DNA from: Ogataea parapolymorpha DL-1
Lineage: Eukaryota > Ascomycota > Pichiomycetes > Pichiales > Pichiaceae
Direction of reading: 5' to 3'
Length of the DNA: 64,000 bases
NCBI RefSeq assembly: GCF_000187245.1
Contig: NC_027861.1
Location: forward strand, 930,001-994,000
Part shown: in pieces, positions 39,695 through 47,504 of the stretch
How positions within the stretch are numbered: the first letter of the stretch is position 1
How the letters are laid out: every line of letters begins with the position of its first letter
Notes under the pieces: model-generated
Databases searched by the model: none
Told to the model about the DNA's origin: nothing
The model's input: the letters and a program-made list of their open reading frames with translations, nothing else
Program-made: the position numbers and the translations under genes

Positions 39695-41185
39695 ATGAAC
39701 ATACCATCTTCGGTAGGAAGTTCACGAATAGCTACAACCTTGTACCGAATTGTATTTTGCCGCAAAATGAGCTACCAGGGATTTATTGCGCCAGAAAAAA
39801 TTGTCCCTCCTGTATACCGTGACATAAAGTCACTTGACAGAAGTCTATTTTCATTGACCTTTGATGTCTGGACAGTTCTGTTTCCTGAGGCTGCACAAAT
39901 GGGTAATTTCATTAAATCATTTAAACAGGATACTGTGCAAATCCCACGGCTGCCGTTTTTGTTCAAACTGTCTAAGTCAGAGAATAAGCTCGAAGACTAT
40001 CCCAAAAATCCAGAATACAAGGCTGTTGCACTTAATCATAAAATCCACTCGCTAGACGACATAGAAAAATACCTTTCGCCCGAGGCACGAAACTATATAC
40101 AAGAGTGCGATGGGAAGTTTTTCAAACACAGGTTCACGCTCGACTACGATTTCTGGAGAGCAGAGGAAATACTCCAGAGCACTCTTCCAGAAAACCTTTT
40201 GCATGAGGTGCCGACCTCATTTACCAAGACGGGCCATGTTGCTCATGTGAATCTTAAGGATGAATACAAGCCATACGACAGCCTCATAGGACAGGTGATT
40301 TTGGACAAAAATCCATACATCAAGACTGTGGTGGACAAACAGGACACGATTGATACCGTTTTTCGGACGTTTAAAATGAAGGTCATTGCAGGCGAGGACA
40401 ATTTACTGGTGAAACAAAGAGAAAGTGATTGTGTTTTCACGTTTGATTTCTCCAAGGTATACTGGAACTCGCGGCTTTCCACCGAGCACGGACGGCTAGT
40501 GAAAATCTTCAACCCGGGAGAAGCTATTTGCGACGTCATGGCCGGTGTCGGGCCTTTTGCCGTGCCCGCTGGTAAAAAGCAGTGCATAGTCTTTGCCAAC
40601 GATTTAAACCCAGAAAGCTATAAATACCTCAAGCTGAATGTGAAAATAAATAAGGTCGACAGCTTTGTCAACTGTTTCAATGAGGATGGAAGAGATTTTA
40701 TCAAAAACTCTCCAAAATTGCTTGCGAGTTATGCAGAAAAACACAAGAAGATTGAAGTATCCAAGCCAAATGCGCGCGGAACAAAGAAACACAAGGTCAC
40801 CAAGGTCGAAATACCACGCTTCTTCTCACACTATGTGATGAACCTGCCGGACTCTGCCATAACATTTGTTGATGCGTTCGTGGGTCTTTTTTCCAATGCT
40901 TTTCCAGAACTGACGCGCACAGAGGTGAGCAGCCTGCCAGGATACAAATTACCGGTCATCCACGTCCACCATTTTGAGAAGTTTGCACCGACCGAAAGTC
41001 CAGAACCGACTGAGGAAGAATTGCAGCACAGAATTCACCAAAAATTAGTGGACCTTCTGAAATTTGAGATTCCTTTTGAAAACCTCTCCTTCCACTACGT
41101 CAGGCTAGTGGCCCCAACCAAACCCATGTTCTGTGTCTCTTTCACTTTACCAGAAGAAGTCGCGTTCGCCGCAGCAAAGAAATAA
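39695..41185 (+). CDS. TRM5: tRNA (guanine37-N1)-methyltransferase Trm5, with two in-frame starts
   Basis: From the ATG at 39695 the protein has 496 residues, beginning with an acid-free basic presequence (MNIPSSVGSSRIATTLYRI, then VFCRK). A second ATG at 39767 gives a 472-residue form (MSYQGFIAPEKIVPPVYRDI). S. cerevisiae TRM5 has the same design, giving mitochondrial and cytosolic/nuclear forms. Core motifs are clear: PTSFTKTGHVAHVNLKDEYK, DSLIGQVILDKNP, the SAM site AGVGPFAVPAGKK, FANDLNPESYKYL, and the NLPDSAITF active-site motif. It makes m1G37 next to the anticodon, which prevents frameshifting. It is divergent from FKS1 and converges on the glucoamylase gene. Confidence 0.93.
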   Translation: MNIPSSVGSSRIATTLYRIVFCRKMSYQGFIAPEKIVPPVYRDIKSLDRSLFSLTFDVWTVLFPEAAQMGNFIKSFKQDTVQIPRLPFLFKLSKSENKLEDYPKNPEYKAVALNHKIHSLDDIEKYLSPEARNYIQECDGKFFKHRFTLDYDFWRAEEILQSTLPENLLHEVPTSFTKTGHVAHVNLKDEYKPYDSLIGQVILDKNPYIKTVVDKQDTIDTVFRTFKMKVIAGEDNLLVKQRESDCVFTFDFSKVYWNSRLSTEHGRLVKIFNPGEAICDVMAGVGPFAVPAGKKQCIVFANDLNPESYKYLKLNVKINKVDSFVNCFNEDGRDFIKNSPKLLASYAEKHKKIEVSKPNARGTKKHKVTKVEIPRFFSHYVMNLPDSAITFVDAFVGLFSNAFPELTRTEVSSLPGYKLPVIHVHHFEKFAPTESPEPTEEELQHRIHQKLVDLLKFEIPFENLSFHYVRLVAPTKPMFCVSFTLPEEVAFAAAKK

Positions 41186-41295
41186 TAGCCGTTTAAATTG
41201 CATACGATAATTATATAAATAGCACCTTCATCAGCATGACGATCGTAACCCGGAAAAAATGACATGTTGTCTATGTTGCCGGCAGCACGTGCCGG

Positions 41296-42996
41296 TCACC
41301 GCTGTGCGTGTGTTATGCTGGCCACCTTTGCCCGCCATCTACATGCACTCCAGAAAGAGCTGTAACTCCAGGTCAGGTCCCTGGCCCCCACCATGAACCC
41401 GGTGTATCTGTTGAACTGCTCGCTCATGTGTCCGTCTCTGGCCGCGTGCTCCTTGATAATAGCTAGGTATGCGTCTGCATATCTTTTCAGCGCTCCCACG
41501 GTGTCGGCAAACGCTTGCGAACCAAACGGCAGGACTGTCTGGTTGTGTATCTTGAGGTCTGTGATGCTCTCAAATAGCTGTCTCAGTTCAATAGGAATAA
41601 CCAGATCTTTCTCATATCTGTAATGGCTATAGATGTACTTGTATATTAGTTCGGCGGCAGAAGCGGTCGCAATGAACCACGGGTTTCCTTCACTAGTATC
41701 AACTCCGTTGTAGATGTCCTCAGGGTATCTGCCCAGCGCGAACGCAGAGCTCAAGTTCAGTCTTTTGTGGTTGATGGGGTAGCGGTACTTCATGTCATTG
41801 GCCAGAGCAACAAGAGTGTTGAGTGAGGCTGGATCGTCCACGTTGAACGGAATTTCCACGTCATCTTGCGTGTCGACGTTGAAAGTGTGCGTCCTGATGA
41901 TCCCAATTATAGTGCCCGCGTCAATTCCGGTTCTCTCGCCGGTAGCCAGCAGCTCGGGGGTCTCGATCAGGTATGGAATTGAGTTGAGTCTGAAGCCTGA
42001 ATCTATTAAAATGAAGTATCTCAGCGCAGCATACGAGGACGTCAGGTTCCCGTAGAAGGTCTTATCTTCGAAGCGCAGGGCCTCCTGGAAACCCATTTTC
42101 AGGGCCTTCAGCTGTGTAAGACTGGTGAACAAATGCACAGAATTAACCTCTTCCCAAAGATCAAATCCCTTTTTGTACCAGCTGCGGGTCACGTACGAAA
42201 GGTCGGGCTTGACGACCTCGTGGTAGATTGACTCCTCATCTATAAGCTCATCCTTGAGAACAAGCTCCTTGTTGTACTTCCGGAGAATATTCAGGTAGCT
42301 AATCACCGTGCTTGCTCTCAGCGCGGGCCCGTCTCTTTGGGGTCTTCCCCACGGACCGGAGAATTCTGTAGAGTTGACCTCGAATTTGGGCTCTCCTAGT
42401 CCCTCCAGGCTCTCAAAAGTGCCTGATGGGTTAGAAAGCCGCTGCAGCTTTTTGGAGTTGACAATATAAGCCTCAATAATCTCAGGAATATTGTATTCTG
42501 CGTCGTCGAATCCAGTGTCGTCCAGATAGTCAATTAGAGTGCCAATGGTGACTGCTGAGTCCCTGGTCCATTGATAGAAGTAATCTGGCTGCGATCTGGA
42601 CGGAGAAGCTATTATTGCGCCCTTGGCAACGCCAGCAAGATCGGTTGAATTATGGTATCCGCCAATGTTAGAAAGAATTCCTTTAAAAGCAAAGTCTTTT
42701 TGTGATATTAGCCAGGACTCGAAGTCGTCGGCTGGGGCGGCTTCTCTGGAAACAACGGTCTGGGAGAGATAGGTGGGGGGCGAGTTATCTGCCGTACTGA
42801 CCGCTGCCGTGACAAAGGATGCCACGCCAGTCGCTGAGTGTCTGATCAGACGGGAGACGTACGAAGCCAAATCAGTAGGATAAGGTGATCTGTTGGCAAA
42901 CAAGGGCAAGGCTCCCTCTTGAACCAGCGGGATGGCACCCGACATCGGAATGGGCGCCAATCCGGCGAGTAACAGGAGACTGACCTTGAAGTTCAT
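41296..42996 (-). CDS. secreted glucoamylase, glycoside hydrolase family 15
   Basis: Started at the ATG at 42996 (566 residues), which gives a clean signal peptide (MNFKVSLLLLAGLAPIPMSG). The (alpha/alpha)6 catalytic domain carries GAIIASPSRS, YFYQWTRDSAVT, GRPQRDGPALRA, the catalytic acid region WEEVNS at 281-286, NPWFIATASAAE, and the base region MSEQFNRYTG at 524-533 with ARDLTWSYSSF after it. It releases glucose from the non-reducing ends of starch- or glycogen-like chains. No starch-binding domain is seen, as in S. cerevisiae Sga1. A short tail (RAKVASITHAQR) ends the protein. Several N-glycosylation sites are present. Confidence 0.88.
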   Translation of the reverse strand: MNFKVSLLLLAGLAPIPMSGAIPLVQEGALPLFANRSPYPTDLASYVSRLIRHSATGVASFVTAAVSTADNSPPTYLSQTVVSREAAPADDFESWLISQKDFAFKGILSNIGGYHNSTDLAGVAKGAIIASPSRSQPDYFYQWTRDSAVTIGTLIDYLDDTGFDDAEYNIPEIIEAYIVNSKKLQRLSNPSGTFESLEGLGEPKFEVNSTEFSGPWGRPQRDGPALRASTVISYLNILRKYNKELVLKDELIDEESIYHEVVKPDLSYVTRSWYKKGFDLWEEVNSVHLFTSLTQLKALKMGFQEALRFEDKTFYGNLTSSYAALRYFILIDSGFRLNSIPYLIETPELLATGERTGIDAGTIIGIIRTHTFNVDTQDDVEIPFNVDDPASLNTLVALANDMKYRYPINHKRLNLSSAFALGRYPEDIYNGVDTSEGNPWFIATASAAELIYKYIYSHYRYEKDLVIPIELRQLFESITDLKIHNQTVLPFGSQAFADTVGALKRYADAYLAIIKEHAARDGHMSEQFNRYTGFMVGARDLTWSYSSFWSACRWRAKVASITHAQR

Positions 42997-43724
42997 CTGG
43001 AAACCGTCAGATCTTAGATTTCTAAAATGAGGTTGAATTTTTTGTAGCAATCGATAAGGGCTCGAATTTCAGGGTGACTGGATATCCTATTGAAGCCTGG
43101 AAGCGGAAGGAGTTGAAATGCTCAGATGAAAACCTTGTCATCAACTTTTGAATTGGCGAAATAAACTATTGAAGTAAGCGCCCAAACAGGACCATGGAGG
43201 CAAGAAGTGTTTGGCTAATGTGCATACAGCCTAGACGGTGGGGTATTGTTAAAAAATTTTACGATAAATCTCGCGAGTTGGCGCCCATTTCGGCTCAAGA
43301 ACTACAAGCTTTCGTGGTGGCCCATGCAATCAAGTGGGGCTGGTATCAGGGGGTCCCAGTCTTTCCTCGCTAAAATATTACACAGATCGATCCAACGCAT
43401 GGAAGGGGGAATAGGGGGTTATGTAGCGTAATGGGCCTAATGCATGCTGGGTGTGGAGAGAACTAAATAGGAAATATTGAGGAGGGGAGTCAGTAGTGGC
43501 TGCGATCGGCCACTACTCGAGTTGGAATTAAGTTTCGAGGATCATTAATTTGGGAGGCCAAAGCGATGGAATGAGAACGCATGGCGAAAAATGAAGTGAT
43601 AAAGTCACCATCCCTAGCCCATACAAAATACACTGAGATCGAAGTCTGTTACAGATCTGCCCTGTTCTATAAGCAGTGTGGTCGATACAATATTCTCCGA
43701 ACACATATCTCAATCAGAAAGCCG
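42997..43724. other. 728-bp gap: glucoamylase promoter and HAK1 3' flank
   Basis: No gene is visible; only short open frames of about 60 codons without family character. A GTGGGG at 43238-43243 (242 bp before the glucoamylase ATG) and G-runs near 43400-43420 could bind Mig1- or Adr1-type zinc fingers, which would fit carbon-source control, but these short motifs are weak evidence. Confidence 0.4.
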
Positions 43725-46121
43725 TCAGATGGTGACACGGTTTCCCACATACAAAATCTCCTGGTTAGGCTCCTCGTCCTTTTGCGGTAGCATGAAGTCC
43801 ATCGTGCTGTTGTTGGAAATACCATTGATTGGTGCAAACAGGCAGTTGATCAGCCATCTTCTCAAGACTCTCCATGGTAGCTTGGCAATCCGCATAGCTC
43901 TAGACTCTTCTTCCAGGTCCTCTCTATCATATGCTTTGGACGACACATATTCCCTCTCAAACAAGTGAACTATTGGAATAGTGAAATGGTTGCTATCGTC
44001 CATCACATCGTCTGTGCCGTAAAAAGTTTGCAGCTCTTCAATCTCCGGAATGGACAACAGCAGGCTTCTCAAAAGTTTTTTGGTGAGCAACGTCTGGTGC
44101 ATAAATCCGGATCGGACAATGGATCTATAGAAGCCAGGAATACCGGCAATTCTTTGCAAACGGTATGAATCTTCTTCCTCGATGAATGGAAGCGTGCTCA
44201 CACGGGGCTCTATGAGAATGAATATCCTAGGCACGGAATTGAAGGAGTGGATTAGATGCTCAAACAAATGCGGTAGGCAGCTCCTGTTGGTGAGAGCGGT
44301 GGAGGAAGTGCAGTACATGATTCCCACTTGATTGTTTCTGGGGATTTTGACAACATGTCCGTAGTATTTCATTTCCAGAAATTGGTCGTCCTGGTTTCCC
44401 GTGGTGCCGATGGAGGGAACAGACGCCACAGACTCTTCGTCGTTAGCCCCAATGTCTCTCTTCTTACTAGTATCGTTGTTCAATTGAACCACCACTGCCT
44501 CTTTCTTGGCCTTGACCGTAGACGAGCTCACAAACAACTCGTCTACGGACTTTTTGAAACTGAGGTCATAGTTGACTTTGAGACTTCTGCACCATCGCCA
44601 GAAAGAAATAAAGATGAAACTGATCCCGGCCATTACCAGAGGAAACCAGGCACCACTAGGGACTTTTCGCAGGCCCGAGATGATGAGCAAGGCGTCCAGG
44701 GTGCCAAATCCTAACATGAACACTATCGGTATGATCATGTTTATGCGGTAGACGTAGATCATACAGATGGTGATCAAGATTGTTGTAAGGATGAAGTCGA
44801 TAGAGATTCCCAGTCCGTAAGCTGCAGTCACGTTATTGCTATTTTTGAATCCAATGGTTGTTAGAACCACACAGACCATCAGAACCCAATTGGCGACAGG
44901 AATAAAGATTTGTCCAGAGTGTTTTTCTGAGGTGTAAATGGCCTTCAGACGTGGGAAACAATCCAGCGTGATGAGTTGTTTCAAAATGCTAAAGACACCC
45001 AAAATCAAGGCCTGGGAAGCTATGATGGTTGCGAGTGTGGCCATGACGAACATGAACCAATAATACCCGTCTCCATTCTGGCCTGGAATCGAAAGGTAGA
45101 AAACGTTTGAGATGCTGGTTGGGTGCTCTATGAGGTAGGCTGCCTGTCCAAAATAGCACATTATCAAGCATGGGTACACGAAACAGCACAAAGCCAACTG
45201 GATGGGGAAGGGTCCAAAGTGCGAGACGTCGGCAAACATCGCCTCACAACCAGTCAGACAAAGCATCATGGAGCTGAAGGAGTCGATTCCTTGGTTTTTG
45301 AGAAACTGCACTGCATAGTATGGATTGAACGCTTTCATAATTTTTGGATGATACTTGGCAACGCAAATGACTCCGTTGACGAATAAGCAAATCAGCCATA
45401 CAGTGACAATCGGTGAGAAAAACATGGACAGCTTTCCAGACCCGAATCTCTGGGAAAGAAATAGAATGATGAGAACACCACACGAAACAGGCATCACCTT
45501 GTCCTCGAAAGAAGGCACGGCCACCGCAATGCCTGAGATCGCAGACAGTACAGACGTAGTTGGGGTCAGAAGGCCGTCTGAGAACACCAAGGAACATCCC
45601 AAAAAACACACGGCGAGAGTGAATTTTGACAGGAAGCTTTTAATGAGCTCGTTGGGTATTGAGTCCCCATGAGAGTAATTGGAAGTGTTGGTGTTTGTTC
45701 GCGTGAGTGAGAGCAAATCGTCATTGTCAGCCAACTCTCGGGCATACTCTCTGCTTCCGGGAATCCTCACACCCTTTGGGCCAAACTTCAGCGTTCTGGC
45801 AATTTTGGAATAAATGGCAATCTGTCCACCTTCGTTGTTATTAGGGCCGACATTGAGCACTATCAAAGCATACTTGAAGATGACAACTATTGTGAAAAGC
45901 CAAAAGATACACGACACTGCGCCATATACTTCTTCTTGACTTGGATTGCTGTTGCCGCTAAAAATAGTCGAGAACACATACAAGGGAGACGTTCCCAAAT
46001 CTCCATAGATGGCTCCCACGGAGCCATAAGCCAATTTGAGGACAGCTAGTCCATTTCCTAGCCTCTGTATATTGTTAGGCCTTTAGACTCCTGTTTGAAT
46101 ACCTACCTCTCTAGAAATCAT
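43725..46121 (-). CDS. HAK1: HAK/KUP-type high-affinity potassium transporter with an interrupted 5' end
   Basis: The frame from 46064 to 43725 encodes 779 residues of a HAK/KUP/KT transporter: GSVGAIYGDLGTSPLYV, then NEGGQIAIYSKIARTLKFG, CFLGCSLVFSDGLLTPTTSV, GCEAMFADVSHFG and YFGQAAYLIEHP, with about 12 membrane helices and a long cytosolic C-terminus. These carriers take up K+ from low external levels, usually by H+ symport, and are absent from S. cerevisiae. The frame has no ATG of its own. The only nearby in-frame ATG is at 46121-46119, separated by an in-frame TAA (46085-46083). Removing a possible 42-nt intron (46106-46065) joins five codons to the rest and gives 784 residues. Confidence 0.88.
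46065..46106 (-). other. candidate 42-nt micro-intron (or nonsense interruption) in HAK1
   Basis: On the gene strand the segment starts GTAGGT, has CTAAC ten bases before its end, and ends TACAG. Its length is a multiple of three and it holds an in-frame TAA. Removing it joins ATG ATT TCT AGA GAG to AGG CTA GGA in frame. It is shorter than typical yeast introns, and the branch site lacks the full TACTAAC, so a true nonsense codon is the alternative. Confidence 0.45.
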
Positions 46122-46664
46122 GTAGTTACAACGATATGCTAGAAAAAGGGGGCTCTAGCTCCTTTATAGGTCTCTAGGGAGCGCCGTCTGAGGCATTTTG
46201 GAGGCTTCGCCATCTACAGTTATCCAATAGAAGCAAGCTTTACGGTGGAAAAAAGCAGGATTCCCCAATTCAGCAAGTTCTTGCCCTGGTGAGGGCATTC
46301 AGAGTTCAGCTGTCACGAATAATCCATAATTAGACAAAAAGACAGACGTTGATCGAAATTCGCTCACGGCTGTGCACGGCGAAAAATTTCGCACGTTGTA
46401 GGAGGCGCGTAGCAGAATTCAACGGCTATGAAAAAAGAAAGATCTCACTCCTACGGAGCCTGAGTAGCACCGGAAACGGACTACTATTATAGCAAGTTGC
46501 GTAATAGATTCGCAGCAGGACTTGAACGAATTTTCTGCTATTTTGCATGGTGTTTTGGTTTTGCGATTGTGCAAAACGAGCCTCGTTAAACAACAGAGTT
46601 TACGTCATGGCCCGAAGAATAATAGTCGTTCCTGGGAAAAAATCTCAGATTGTTTGCATCTATT
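46122..46664. other. 543-bp divergent region between HAK1 and the TMEM19-like gene
   Basis: Shared promoter region. I checked a TTCAAGT-containing stretch near 46525 for a tRNA on the minus strand; the T-stem does not pair. No repeat, RNA gene or coding frame is evident. Confidence 0.45.
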
Positions 46665-47477
46665 ATGCTTGGAAGATTTATCGTCTTATCATTGACCGCT
46701 TATAGAGCTTATTCTCATAAGTCGCTTAGCAAGTCAGGGATCCTCATCGCGATTATTACGGGAATTATTCATGCTTTAGCGGATTCCGCGCTTGAATTGA
46801 CCTTACTGGTGACCTTCTTTGTGGTCGGATCTCAGGCTACTAAATATAAACATGACCTGAAATCAAAATACACCAAGGTACTGGGGAATGGTTCTGACGA
46901 CACAACACGCTCTTACGTCCAAGTGCTGTCTAATAGTTTCGTGGCGACACTTCTAATTCTGGGTTCTTTGTTGACCCTGATTCCCACGAGATTCGCCAAA
47001 GTAGGAACAATAGTCAATTATTGTGCTGTCACCGCGGATACTTTGAGCTCAGAAATAGGCATCTTGTCCCAAGAGACGCCTGTTCTTTGCTACAATTGGT
47101 CCGCGCATGTCCCCCGGGGCACGAACGGTGCTATATCCAGGCTGGGTTTGTGGGCTGGGTTCTGTGGAAGTTTCCTGATCGCTCTTGTTTCAGCCGCATT
47201 CTTGAAGTTTGGATTGAAACGACTAATCCTCTTCACCGTGTCTGGAGTCATTGGCTCGCTCATTGACTCATTGCTTGGCGCTTTTTGCCAACTCAGTCTG
47301 CTGGACTCAGACCTTCAAGTTGTCGTTGAGGGTGCACAAGGTGAAAGGTTGGCCAAAGACTTGCCTGGAACCAAGCCGATCAGTGGTGCGGATTTGCTCA
47401 GCAATAATGCCGTTAATTTGCTAATGAGCGCTATCACTACATTCTTGTTCGCCTTTCTTATTGATTATCTACATTAA
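46665..47477 (+). CDS. TMEM19/DUF92 family integral membrane protein
   Basis: Started at the ATG at 46665 (270 residues). It has five or six membrane helices. The family signatures are present: YRAYSHKSLSKSGILIAII at the N-terminus, GSQATKYKHDLKSKY, the strongly conserved TADTLSSEIGILS (matching the GDTWASEVG motif), PVLCYNWSAHVPRGTNGAIS (matching PVPxGTNGG), and GSLIDSLLGAFCQ. Related plant and bacterial members (VTE6, phytyl-phosphate kinase) act on isoprenoid phosphates; the function of yeast members is not established. The stop codon lies inside a 16 bp tandem duplication and converges on the GPI-PLD gene 27 bp away. Confidence 0.8.
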   Translation: MLGRFIVLSLTAYRAYSHKSLSKSGILIAIITGIIHALADSALELTLLVTFFVVGSQATKYKHDLKSKYTKVLGNGSDDTTRSYVQVLSNSFVATLLILGSLLTLIPTRFAKVGTIVNYCAVTADTLSSEIGILSQETPVLCYNWSAHVPRGTNGAISRLGLWAGFCGSFLIALVSAAFLKFGLKRLILFTVSGVIGSLIDSLLGAFCQLSLLDSDLQVVVEGAQGERLAKDLPGTKPISGADLLSNNAVNLLMSAITTFLFAFLIDYLH

Positions 47478-47502
47478 ATGCCACATACATTAAATGCCAC
47501 AT
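47471..47502. repeat. exact 16-bp tandem duplication at the end of the TMEM19-like gene
   Basis: The unit ACATTAAATGCCACAT occurs twice head to tail (47471-47486 and 47487-47502). The first copy contains the gene's last His codon and TAA stop. The duplication lies in the 27 bp between two converging genes. Confidence 0.9.
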
Positions 47503-47504
47503 AC

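Noticed and set aside
46515..46545. Possible tRNA T-arm (TTCAAGT on the minus strand)
   Set aside because: The flanking bases do not form a T-stem and no A box is seen at the right distance.
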